Below are positions 55,447 through 64,000 of a DNA stretch of 64,000 bases, piece after piece. Origin of the DNA: Mesorhizobium ventifaucium (GTDB taxonomy: Bacteria > Pseudomonadota > Alphaproteobacteria > Rhizobiales > Rhizobiaceae); NCBI RefSeq assembly GCF_935822925.1, contig NZ_CAKXZS010000056.1, positions 62,001 through 126,000 of the forward strand, read 5' to 3'. Each line of letters begins with the position of its first letter. Within the stretch, counting starts at the first letter, position 1. The notes beneath the pieces are model-generated. The model ran no database searches. It had not been told where the DNA came from and worked only from the letters and a program-made list of their open reading frames with translations. The translations under genes and the position numbers were made by a program.

Positions 55447-55524
55447 TTCCAGCCGCCCTGTTTTGGGCGGCGTCATGCGTTCAAGTACCTGGTTCGTCAG
55501 TCGCTTCTTACTCGTCCTAGCCAT
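55447..55524 (-). pseudogene. tyrosine integrase, N-terminal remnant
   Basis: MARTSKKRLTNQVLERMTPP then KTGRLE, the typical first 26 residues of tRNA-targeting phage-type integrases (arm-binding domain start). After this the frame is unrelated and no catalytic R-H-R-Y residues are seen. It points away from the last tRNA repeat, 185 bp from it. Confidence 0.6.
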
Positions 55525-55708
55525 TTGCTCCCCTGGGTGTTCGGGTTGCTTGAGTCGATCGTTTGCCGGGTTCCCGAGGGGAGCCGCAAGGCGCGGTTTT
55601 CGACGGAACTCCGTGGGACAGAGTGTTCCGCTCCCCGGAGCGCTGGACAATCATTTTCTGGCTGAATAGGTTACGGTTTGCGACGATAAGTTTCGTGGAA
55701 TCAATGGG

Positions 55709-55753
55709 TTGCCAAGGTTGGGGTCGAGCGTTCGAATCGCTTCACCCGCTCCA
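55709..55753 (+). repeat. attachment-site repeat, copy 3
   Basis: 45 bp TTGCCAAGGTTGGGGTCGAG... to CTCCA, identical to the other two copies but lacking their first five bases (CAACC). Right boundary of the island. Confidence 0.92.
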
Positions 55754-55780
55754 GTTTCCTCTAAGGGAATCAAGCATCGA

Positions 55781-55806
55781 AAAGCCGCGGTCCACCGCGG
55801 CTTTTT
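55781..55806 (+). terminator. terminator after attachment repeat 3
   Basis: AAAGCCGCGG-TCCA-CCGCGGCTTTTT. The flanking AATCAAGCAT is shared with the sequence after tRNA-Gly, suggesting this was the native tRNA terminator before insertion. Confidence 0.88.
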
Positions 55807-56066
55807 CGTTTTTGGGCGGCGTCATCACCCAGCAGACGGGAGCGAGCTTGTCACTTGCCGGCTGCCTGTGGCCTTCAGGCGCTTTGTTCGCCGCTCGGAA
55901 TACCCCCAATAGAGTTAGGACTTTTGCTCTTCAATTTCGGACCAAGGTCCCTTGCGGACAGGTGTATTTAAACCAAACTGGTTAAGTAGTGGACCATCAT
56001 ATTAGAGAGTCCTCATATTCATAGTCCGGAATCATCCTGGCGGGAGGGCGGCTCGAAGGAGGAATT
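55807..56066. other. gap right of the island
   Basis: About 260 bp (313 from repeat 3) with no gene seen; presumably the promoter of the next gene, but no clear -35/-10 pair. Confidence 0.4.
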
Positions 56067-56414
56067 ATGAAAACTCGAACCAGTCTGTTCGCAACGGTCG
56101 CCGCTCTCGCCCTTGTCGCGTGTCCAGTCCTCGCCGGACCCGGCGGCAATGGCGGCGGGAAGGGTAACGGCGCAAGCAACGGCAATGGCGGAAATTCGGC
56201 TGCAGCCGGATCGCAGGGCCACGGAGCCGCAACGTCTGCGGCGGCCAGGGATAAGTCCACGCGGGGAATTGCTCATGCAATGGCTGTCGTTTCGACGACG
56301 CCGGCCTCGCCGCAGGCCACCCTGTCCTTGCAGGCAGCCCTGGACAAGTTCCTGGCAAGACAGGCCGATCCGGCCGACGATACCTCCGGCGAAATTCCTG
56401 ACGCAGCCGAATAA
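56067..56414 (+). CDS. small exported Gly/Asn-rich protein
   Basis: 115 aa. Signal peptide MKTRTSLFATVAALALVACP, cleavage near VLAGPG; then a low-complexity GNGGGKGNGASNGNGGNSAA and an Ala-rich helix. AAGGAGGAATT precedes the ATG. No family recognised. Confidence 0.7.
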   Translation: MKTRTSLFATVAALALVACPVLAGPGGNGGGKGNGASNGNGGNSAAAGSQGHGAATSAAARDKSTRGIAHAMAVVSTTPASPQATLSLQAALDKFLARQADPADDTSGEIPDAAE

Positions 56415-56582
56415 AATCGCAAATCATGCGCCGCGGCGGCGCATCCCACCATCGAGATTCTTAGGCAGTTGGCGGGCTCCTTCATCTGTTCGGCCGATGC
56501 AATGGGTCAAGGAAAAGCCGACATTTGAGCCCGATCCTAAGGGATCCCTGGAACGGTCCTGCCCCTACAGACTGTCCAGAGA

Positions 56583-56615
56583 GCACCACCGGCTTCGGGC
56601 CGGTGGTGCATTTTT
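56583..56615 (+). terminator. terminator after the exported protein gene
   Basis: GCACCACCGG with CCGGTGGTGC, a TTCGG-containing loop, then ATTTTTG. Confidence 0.88.
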
Positions 56616-56693
56616 GCGCAGGCGCTAAACCAAGCCGTGGCCGCTTTGGTGCTCGAAGCCCGGGCCTCATCCGCAGCCATGCCCTTGCATGCA

Positions 56694-57578
56694 CTATCTG
56701 ACGCCTGCGCCTCTGCGAAAATCGGACGGCGACATGCCGGCCAGTTTGCGGAACGACTTGTTGAAGGCGCTGAGCGAGCCGAAGCCGGAGTCCATGGCGA
56801 CGCGCAGCACGTTGGCGTCCTGGTGCATCAGCAGCGCCTGCGCGTAGCTGAGCCGCAACAAATTGACATATTCGTTGAGCGTCATGCCGGTCGATTTCTT
56901 AACAATGCTCATGGCGTATTTGGGATGGATGTCGGCCGCCGCCGCGATGTCCACGCAATCGATGTCGTAGAGGAAATTCTCGGCGATAAAGTCGCACATG
57001 CGCCCGACATTGCGCAGCGATTGCTGATCGAAGGGGCTGCCTGGCTCCTGCTCGATCGGCGTTTCAGGTACCAGCCGGTAAGGTTCGAAGCGCACCCGCT
57101 CCAGCCGCAGCAGCAGTTCGTTGACGGCGTGCTCGGCTTTGCCCGGATCGCCCGAGCGGACGTAGCGGTTCCAGCGCTCGAAATTGTGGCTGTCGGAGCG
57201 GTCGGTGGCATTGGTCACCAATGTCGCGCCGGTCATCAGCCGGTTGCGGACGTCGGCGGGCAGGTGGAGCCGGAAGAAGTGCACCAGCGGCAGATGCGCG
57301 CCGGCATAGACGGCGTCGTCCGACGCATCGTCCATCTGGTGCGGCAGGCCGCCCCAGAACAGGCACATGTCGCCGGCCGAAAGCGAGATCTCGTGCTCAT
57401 CCATGCGGTAGTGCACGGCGCCGCGGACGATGAAATTCACCTCGACCTGGGCATGCCAATGCGGCTTGAGCATCACCAGGGGCTGGGAGTGAAACATCTG
57501 CAACAGCAGCGGCAGACCCTCCACGCTGCTGGCGCCGGGCTGGTAGAACGGCCTATCCGGCATCTTACTTTCCGCCAA
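56694..57578 (-). CDS. AraC family regulator with N-terminal cupin domain
   Basis: 294 aa. Residues 30-90 form a cupin-type sensor (HWHAQVEVNFIVRGAVHYRM, GDMCLFWGGLPHQM); the last 95 residues hold two AraC HTHs (VDIAAAADIHPKYAMSIVKK and VAMDSGFGSLSAFNKSFRKL). Divergent from the sugar ABC operon, which it probably controls. Confidence 0.92.
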   Translation of the reverse strand: MAESKMPDRPFYQPGASSVEGLPLLLQMFHSQPLVMLKPHWHAQVEVNFIVRGAVHYRMDEHEISLSAGDMCLFWGGLPHQMDDASDDAVYAGAHLPLVHFFRLHLPADVRNRLMTGATLVTNATDRSDSHNFERWNRYVRSGDPGKAEHAVNELLLRLERVRFEPYRLVPETPIEQEPGSPFDQQSLRNVGRMCDFIAENFLYDIDCVDIAAAADIHPKYAMSIVKKSTGMTLNEYVNLLRLSYAQALLMHQDANVLRVAMDSGFGSLSAFNKSFRKLAGMSPSDFRRGAGVR

Positions 57579-57669
57579 TTCTTTATTCCTTTTGTCGCGG
57601 ACAAGCCTTCGCCAGTGCCTAGTCTAGGCCTGCTCGCGAAGAGAGAGCAAATGAAATGGGAGGATTTCA

Positions 57670-58941
57670 ATGCGCATCACAATGACCTGCGCCGCGCTCG
57701 CGCTTGCCCTGGGCTCAGCCCCGGCCTTTGCGCAATCCGGCGAAATCACGATTTGGAGCTGGGACGTCGCCGCTTCGTCGCTGAAGGCCACCATAGAAGG
57801 TTTCAATAAACAGTTCCCCGACATCAAGGTGACGGTCCAGGATCTCGGCAACAACCCGATTTACGACAAGTCGATCGCCGGCTGCGCCGCCGGCGGCGAG
57901 GGGCTGCCGGATATCGTGACGATCGAGAACGGCGAGGCCGAGAACTACTGGAGCCAATTCCCGGACTGCTTCGTCGACCTTCATACGCTCGGCTATACCG
58001 CCGAAGACCAGGCAAAATTCCCCGATTTCAAGCGCACCGAGCTCGAAGTGGAAGACAAGGCCTATGCGATGCCGTGGGATTCGGGGCCGGTCGCGATGTA
58101 CTACCGCCGCGACTTCTATGAGAAGGCCGGCGTCGATCCAACCTCGATCAAGACCTGGGACGATTTCATTGCCGCCGGCAAGAAGATCCAAGAAGCCAAT
58201 CCTGGTGTGAAGATGACCAATGCCGATTTCAACGGCGACTCCGAATTCTTCCGGATGATCGCCAACGAGCAGGGCTGCGCCTATTTCGCCGCCGACGGGC
58301 AGTCGATCACCGTCAATCAGCCGGCCTGTGTGGCGTCGATGACCAAGATCAAGGAGATGAATGATGCCGGCATCATCACCTCGGCCGACTGGAGCACCAA
58401 AATCACCAACAACACCGCCGGCACCGTAGCCACCCAGATGTATGGCGGCTGGTACGAGGGCACCATCCGCACCGAGTGGCCCGACGGCAGCGGCAAATGG
58501 GGCGTCTACCTGATGCCGAGCCTCACCGCCGACGGCCCGCGCGCCGCCAATCTCGGCGGCTCCTCGCTCGCCATCACCTCGGTGTCCAACAACAAGGAGG
58601 CCGCCTACGCCTACCTGAAATATTCGCTCGCGACCAATGAAGGCCAGATAGCGATGCTGAAGGGTTTTGGCCTGGTGCCGTCGCTGATCTCGGCGCTCGA
58701 CGACCCCTATGTCTCCGAAGGCCAGCCCTATTGGGGCGGCCAGGCGGTGTGGAAGGACATCCTCGGCACCTTGCCAAAAGTCGTCCCCAGCCGCGGCACA
58801 CCGTTCCAGAGCGACGCGGAAATCATCGCCCGCGCAGTGCAGACCAAATATCTGGGCGGCGGCTACCCCGACGCCAAGGCGGCGCTCGACGACGCCGCAA
58901 GCCAGATCGCCTCGGCGACCGGTCTGCCGGTCGAAGAGTGA
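57670..58941 (+). CDS. sugar ABC transporter substrate-binding protein
   Basis: 423 aa periplasmic protein. Signal peptide MRITMTCAALALALGSAPAF, cleavage after AFA. It has the solute-binding fold with EITIWSWDVAASSLKATIEG and later MPWDSGPVAMYYRRDFYEKA and MYGGWYEGTIRTEWP, most like LacE-type sugar-binding proteins. Substrate uncertain (di- or monosaccharide). It is first in the operon and separated from the permeases by a 319-bp gap holding a family B repeat. Confidence 0.92.
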   Translation: MRITMTCAALALALGSAPAFAQSGEITIWSWDVAASSLKATIEGFNKQFPDIKVTVQDLGNNPIYDKSIAGCAAGGEGLPDIVTIENGEAENYWSQFPDCFVDLHTLGYTAEDQAKFPDFKRTELEVEDKAYAMPWDSGPVAMYYRRDFYEKAGVDPTSIKTWDDFIAAGKKIQEANPGVKMTNADFNGDSEFFRMIANEQGCAYFAADGQSITVNQPACVASMTKIKEMNDAGIITSADWSTKITNNTAGTVATQMYGGWYEGTIRTEWPDGSGKWGVYLMPSLTADGPRAANLGGSSLAITSVSNNKEAAYAYLKYSLATNEGQIAMLKGFGLVPSLISALDDPYVSEGQPYWGGQAVWKDILGTLPKVVPSRGTPFQSDAEIIARAVQTKYLGGGYPDAKAALDDAASQIASATGLPVEE

Positions 58942-58988
58942 AATGTAGGGCGGGTTCGAATTCGACTCCTTCCTGTGACCGTTTCGCT

Positions 58989-59166
58989 ACCCCTCACCTG
59001 CCTGCCGGCATCCTCTCCCCGTATAGTGACGGGGAGAGGGGCGCGGTCATCGACGGTTTCGCCAATCACCAACGTTGCAGAATGCACGCCCAGATTGCGG
59101 CCAGCCCCTTCTCCCCGTCACTATACGGGGAGAAGTGCCCGGCAGGGCGATGAGGGGCAGCGCTGA
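58989..59166. repeat. intergenic repeat, family B, within the ABC operon
   Basis: CCCCTCACCTGCCTGCCGGC... CCCGTATAGTGACGGGGAGA and right arm CACTATACGGGGAGAAGTGC, ending GATGAGGGGCAGCGC. It sits between the binding-protein and permease genes. Confidence 0.92.
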
Positions 59167-59259
59167 TTTCGACAATTGGTCCTCGCCAGAAGTTCATGAA
59201 CCGCGTTTGCAGCCGCATCATTAACCCCGCGTTCCAGCGCGAGACAGGAAGGAGAAAGA

Positions 59260-60120
59260 ATGCGCTATCAGAACGCCACGGCGTATCGCTTCCTCGCGCC
59301 CTATTTGCTGATCTTCTCGATCTTCTGGCTGTGGCCGATCATCAGCTCATTCCTGATCTCGTTCCAGGCGACGCGCACCGTGCCGTGGCGGTTCGCGCCC
59401 AGCTTCAACTGGGGCCGGTTGATCGGCGACCCGGCCTTCTTCAACGCCTTGAAGAACACGCTGCTCATCCTCGTCATCCAGGTGCCGGTGATGATCACTT
59501 TGGCGATCGTGATGGCCGTGCTTTTAAACTCGCCGCTGCTCAAGGCCCGAGGCCTGTTCCGCTTCGCCTTCTTCGCCCCGGTCGTGGTCGGCGAAGTCGC
59601 CTATTCGGCGGTGTTCCGGCTGATGTTCAACCTCGACTACGGCATCATCAACAAGCTGCTCAACAGCGTCGGCCTGCCGCGAATCGACTGGTTTTCCAAC
59701 GTCACGCCGGCGATGGCGGTCATCATGATCGCGGTGACCTGGCGCTGGGCCGGCTACAACGCCATCATCCTGCTCGCCGGCCTGCAGTCCATCCCCCAGG
59801 ATGTCTACGAGGCGGCGACGTTGGACCGCGTCAGCAAGCTCAAACAGTTCTTCTACATCACGCTGCCGCTGCTCAAGCCGATCATCGTCTTCTGCGCCGT
59901 GCTGTCGATCATCGGCACCATGCAGCTGTTCACCGAACCGTTCCTGATCACCGAGCGAGGCGGGCCGGGCGGCGGCACCGAAACGCTCGGGCTGCTGCTT
60001 TACCGCCAGGGTTTCAGGTCCCTCAATTTCGGTTACGCCTCGGCCATCGCCTACACCATGGCCGGGCTGGCAATCGCCATCTCGCTGGCGCAACTGTGGC
60101 TGACGAGGGACCCGAAATGA
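59260..60120 (+). CDS. sugar ABC permease 1 (MalF/LacF-like)
   Basis: 286 aa, six helices, with the EAA loop VYEAATLDRVSKLKQFFYIT at about 185-205, as in LacF/UgpA. AGGAAGGAGAAAG precedes the ATG. Confidence 0.93.
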   Translation: MRYQNATAYRFLAPYLLIFSIFWLWPIISSFLISFQATRTVPWRFAPSFNWGRLIGDPAFFNALKNTLLILVIQVPVMITLAIVMAVLLNSPLLKARGLFRFAFFAPVVVGEVAYSAVFRLMFNLDYGIINKLLNSVGLPRIDWFSNVTPAMAVIMIAVTWRWAGYNAIILLAGLQSIPQDVYEAATLDRVSKLKQFFYITLPLLKPIIVFCAVLSIIGTMQLFTEPFLITERGGPGGGTETLGLLLYRQGFRSLNFGYASAIAYTMAGLAIAISLAQLWLTRDPK

Positions 60121-60968
60121 GCTCGCGTTCCTCTTCGAGCCGTTCCTCCGCCAGATTGGGACGCAGCATCGCGCTGCATCTCTTCCTGGCGCCGCTGGCG
60201 CTGATCTGGCTGTTTCCGCTGTGGATGATGGTGATCTTCTCGACCATGCCCGACAGAGGCATCTTCAGCCCCAGCATCGAGCTTTTGCCGCACGGCAATT
60301 TCCTCGACAACGTCAGCAATTTGCAGCGCGACACCAATTTCATCGGCGCCATCGGCATCTCGGTCTCGGTGGCAGTGACCTATACATTCCTCTCGGTGCT
60401 GCTCACCTCGATGGCCGGCTGGGCGCTGGCGCGCTACCAGTTCTTCGGCAAGGGCGTCGTCGTCGCGATCATCCTCGGCACCATCACGCTTCCCTATGCT
60501 GTCGTGCTGATCCCGCAATTCATCATGGTGGCGCGCGACTTCAAGCTCGCCAACACCTGGGTGGCGTTGATCGTGCCGCCGCTGTTCAATTCGCTCGGCG
60601 TGCTGTTCATGCGGCAGAGCTTCTCGATGATGCCGGGCGATCTGTTCGACGCCGCCCGGGTCGAAGGGGTCAAGGAATGGCGGATCTTCCTGTTCGTAGC
60701 ACTACCGCTGGCGCGGCCGATGCTGGCGGCGCTCGCCATCATCCTGTTCCTTGCCTCCTGGAACAATTACCTCTGGCCGCTGCTGATCAATTCCAAGCCT
60801 GGCGCGATGACGGCGCCGGTGGCGCTCGGCACGCTGATCGGCCTCACCAAAGTGTCGTGGGGCGGCATCATGGCTGGCGCCGTGATGCTCACCGTGCCGA
60901 TGCTCGTCGTGTTCGTGCTCTTGCAGCGCCATTTCGTCGCCGGCATTGCCGCCGGCGCCATCAAATAG
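60117..60968 (+). CDS. sugar ABC permease 2 (MalG/LacG-like)
   Basis: 283 aa, six helices, EAA loop LFDAARVEGVKEWRIFLFVA. The ATG overlaps the stop of permease 1 (ATGA). The longer in-frame reading upstream lies inside permease 1. Confidence 0.93.
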   Translation: MSSRSSSSRSSARLGRSIALHLFLAPLALIWLFPLWMMVIFSTMPDRGIFSPSIELLPHGNFLDNVSNLQRDTNFIGAIGISVSVAVTYTFLSVLLTSMAGWALARYQFFGKGVVVAIILGTITLPYAVVLIPQFIMVARDFKLANTWVALIVPPLFNSLGVLFMRQSFSMMPGDLFDAARVEGVKEWRIFLFVALPLARPMLAALAIILFLASWNNYLWPLLINSKPGAMTAPVALGTLIGLTKVSWGGIMAGAVMLTVPMLVVFVLLQRHFVAGIAAGAIK

Positions 60969-60975
60969 GATCAGC

Positions 60976-62058
<1,083 letters not shown>

Positions 62059-62060
62059 TG

Positions 62061-62106
62061 CATGTCGCCCAAACTGCGCATCGGTTGGGACAACGACATG
62101 CATAAA
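62061..62106. repeat. intra-operon palindrome, family C copy 2
   Basis: ATGCATGTCGCCCAAACTGC ... GGTTGGGACAACGACATGCA. Outer arms ATGCATGTCG/CGACATGCAT and inner CCCAA/TTGGG. Starts 2 bp after the ATPase stop, in the same orientation to transcription as copy 1. Confidence 0.88.
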
Positions 62107-62173
62107 AACAAAGACACGCCAATTTTTCTTTTACCAACTCGCGACGCCGAGGCGACGCCCAAGGAGATTTGAA

Positions 62174-64000
62174 ATGACGTCCGAACCACGAAAAATCCGC
62201 TGGGGCATTCTCGGGCCCGGCACCATCGCCAAGGCCTTTGCCGGCGGTGTGGCCCGTTCGCATACCGGCGAACTGGTTGCGCTCGGCGCACGCAATCCCG
62301 GCAAATCAGGCCTCGCCGATAACTTCCCGGGTGCTCGCATCCTCGACGGCTACGAGTCTCTGCTCGCGGACCCGGACGTCGATGCGGTCTACATTTCGAC
62401 ACCGCACCCAAGCCACGCCGAATGGGCGATCAGGGCGGCCGAGGCCGGAAAACATGTGCTTTGCGAAAAGCCGATGGGGCTGACCGCTTTCGAGGCGGAC
62501 GCGATGATCCATGCGGCGCGCAAGGCCGGCACGTTTCTTGGCGAAGCCTTCATGTACCGGCTGCATCCGCAGACGGCAAAGCTGGTCGAGCTGGTCAGGT
62601 CCGGCGCGATCGGCGAGGTGCGCATGGTGAAATCGAGCTTCGGCTTCGCCATGCCTGATTTCATGCCGGAACACCGGCTCTACGCGAACGATCTCGCCGG
62701 GGGCGGCATTCTGGATGTCGGCGGCTATCCCATTTCGATGGCGCGGCTGATTGCCGGGGCAGCGTTGGGAAAGCCTTTCGCCGAGCCGGACAAGGTCGCG
62801 GGTGCAGCGCATCTCGGCCAGTCCGGCGTCGACGAATGGGCTTCGGCGCTGCTGCATTTTCCCAGCGGCATCGTCGCCGAAGTCTCCTGCGGCATCTCGC
62901 TGGCCCAGGACAACGTCCTGCGCATCCTTGGCACCAGGGGCCGCATCGAGGTCGCGGATTTCTGGTATGCGAGCGGCAGGGAAGGCGGCACCGGCGAAAT
63001 CCGGATCATCCGTCCGGGCGGTGAGGAGGTGGTGGAGGTCAGGGAAGACCGCTGGCTCTACGCTTTCGAGGTCGACGCCGCCGGCGAGGCCATCCCGGCC
63101 GGAAAGCAGGAGTTTGCCTGGCCGGGCATGGGCTGGACCGACAGCCTCGGCAATCTGCGCGTGCTCGACAAATGGCGTGCCGCCATCGGGCTCGAATACG
63201 AGATCGAGAAACCCGAAAAACGCGTCTACACCATCTCCGGCCGGCGGCTGCGCGCCGGCGGCACCACCATCCCGAAGCGCGAAATTCCGGGCCTGCCGCG
63301 GCCGGCCTCGTGCCTGGCGCTCGGCTTCGAGGATTTTCGCACGTTCTCCTCGGGCATGATCCTGCTCGATGCTTATTTCGAAGCCGGCGGCAACGTCTTC
63401 GACACGGCCTTCATCTATGGCAGCGGCTACACCGAAACGCTGCTCGGCCAATGGTTGAAAAACCGCGGCGTGCGTGAGCAATCGGTGGTCATCGGCAAGG
63501 GCGCGCACACCCCGCTCTGCTATCCCGATGTGATCGGCAAGCAGCTCACCCAGTCGCTCGACCGGCTGCAGACCGATCATGTCGATGTCTATTTCATGCA
63601 CCGCGACGATCCGGACGTGCCGGTCGACGAATTCGTCGACGCAATGGACAGGGAGGTCAGGGCTGGCCGCATCCGCGGTCCGTTCGGCGGCTCGAATTGG
63701 ACGAGGGAACGCATGGACGAGGCTATTGCCTATGCCGAGCGGACCGGCAAGCAGAAGCCTGGCGCGCTTTCGAACAATTTTTCGCTGGCCGAGATGCTGG
63801 TGCCGATCTGGCCGGGTTGCGTCACCTCGTCGAGCGATGAATGGAAGGCCTGGCTGACCGCCCGGCAGATGCCCAACTTCGCCTGGTCGAGCCAGGGACG
63901 GGGCTTCTTCACCGGCCGCGCCGGGCGTGACCAGCGTGACAATGAAGAACTGGTCCGGGTCTGGTACTCCGAGAAAAATTTCGGCCGCCGCGACCGGGCG
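62174..64000 (+). CDS. Gfo/Idh/MocA oxidoreductase fused to aldo/keto reductase (3' partial)
   Basis: At least 609 codons from ATG 62174 (AAGGAG upstream), open to the window end. Residues 1-340 are Gfo/Idh/MocA: NAD loop WGILGPGTIAKAF (10-22), the Lys-Pro motif LCEKPMG, and GGILDVGGYPISMARL. From about 345 comes an aldo/keto reductase: FDTAFIYGSGYTETLLG with the catalytic Asp and Tyr, VVIGKGAH with Lys, and VYFMHRDDP with His. Probably oxidises and reduces the imported sugar or a derivative in two steps. Confidence 0.88.
   Translation, partial: MTSEPRKIRWGILGPGTIAKAFAGGVARSHTGELVALGARNPGKSGLADNFPGARILDGYESLLADPDVDAVYISTPHPSHAEWAIRAAEAGKHVLCEKPMGLTAFEADAMIHAARKAGTFLGEAFMYRLHPQTAKLVELVRSGAIGEVRMVKSSFGFAMPDFMPEHRLYANDLAGGGILDVGGYPISMARLIAGAALGKPFAEPDKVAGAAHLGQSGVDEWASALLHFPSGIVAEVSCGISLAQDNVLRILGTRGRIEVADFWYASGREGGTGEIRIIRPGGEEVVEVREDRWLYAFEVDAAGEAIPAGKQEFAWPGMGWTDSLGNLRVLDKWRAAIGLEYEIEKPEKRVYTISGRRLRAGGTTIPKREIPGLPRPASCLALGFEDFRTFSSGMILLDAYFEAGGNVFDTAFIYGSGYTETLLGQWLKNRGVREQSVVIGKGAHTPLCYPDVIGKQLTQSLDRLQTDHVDVYFMHRDDPDVPVDEFVDAMDREVRAGRIRGPFGGSNWTRERMDEAIAYAERTGKQKPGALSNNFSLAEMLVPIWPGCVTSSSDEWKAWLTARQMPNFAWSSQGRGFFTGRAGRDQRDNEELVRVWYSEKNFGRRDRA

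Larger units (their letters stand above)
45281..55753. mobile_element. two tandem degraded insertions at tRNA-Gly
   Basis: Three copies of the tRNA-Gly 3' end bound two segments: about 4.3 kb (45331-49626) and 6.0 kb (49677-55708). This is the signature of tyrosine-recombinase elements that rebuild the tRNA on integration. Both segments carry gene fragments (DNA ligase, DUF1998 helicase, integrase N-terminus), no intact integrase, and unknown genes, so they are relics. Each copy is followed by its own terminator hairpin. Confidence 0.85.

Overview
The window looks like chromosome of a Rhizobiales bacterium, most likely Mesorhizobium. This is inferred from the high GC content, from gene families and neighbourhoods typical of that group (DUF2794, invasion-associated-locus-B family, DUF1737, imuA-imuB-dnaE2, ffh-chorismate mutase-rpsP), and from several families of short palindromic intergenic repeats of rhizobial type. 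Most of the window is ordinary core genome. The accessory part is a decayed island at a tRNA-Gly gene (about 45.3-55.8 kb).

Layout. 0-8 kb: DUF2794 (cut by the window edge), a PAT-like acetyltransferase, a Bax-inhibitor-1 protein, a YbbA/YbbP-like ABC exporter divergent from a TesA-like esterase, 2'-5' RNA ligase-like ThpR, a low-molecular-weight tyrosine phosphatase, PhhB and YkvA. 8-20 kb: IalB-like protein, rlmN, a LysE exporter, argG, ridA, leuB, a cold-shock/DUF805 fusion, a DEAD-box helicase, asd and an ACT protein. 20-31 kb: bestrophin-like channel, DoxX-like protein, glycine-zipper lipoprotein, the rpsP/chorismate mutase/ffh cluster, a CPBP protease, an SH3 protein, a zinc metallopeptidase, a frameshifted flavin amine oxidase, a lytic transglycosylase and leuD. 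31-45 kb: GNAT, DUF72, a DadA-like oxidoreductase, a histidine kinase remnant, a CitE-like lyase, DUF1737, a zincin, the LexA-boxed imuA-imuB-dnaE2 mutagenesis cassette, a Trm112/LON-domain/CnoX-like group and a prolyl-tRNA deacylase.

45-56 kb: an intact tRNA-Gly(GCC) is followed by two further copies of its 3' end (49627-49676 and 55709-55753). These bound two tandem, degraded insertions. Segment 1 carries an XRE regulator divergent from a three-gene cassette, with two copies of a 13-bp palindromic operator between them, plus unknown genes and the C-terminal remnant of an ATP-dependent DNA ligase. Segment 2 carries the C-terminal remnant of a DUF1998-type helicase, a cupin, an SDR/TetR divergent pair, a cystathionine gamma-synthase family enzyme, and an integrase N-terminus beside the last repeat.

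56-64 kb: an AraC regulator is divergent from a binding-protein-dependent sugar ABC operon (binding protein, two permeases, MalK-like ATPase). The operon continues into a large Gfo/Idh/MocA-aldo/keto reductase fusion that runs off the window end. Together these look like an inducible uptake and oxidation system for an unidentified sugar.
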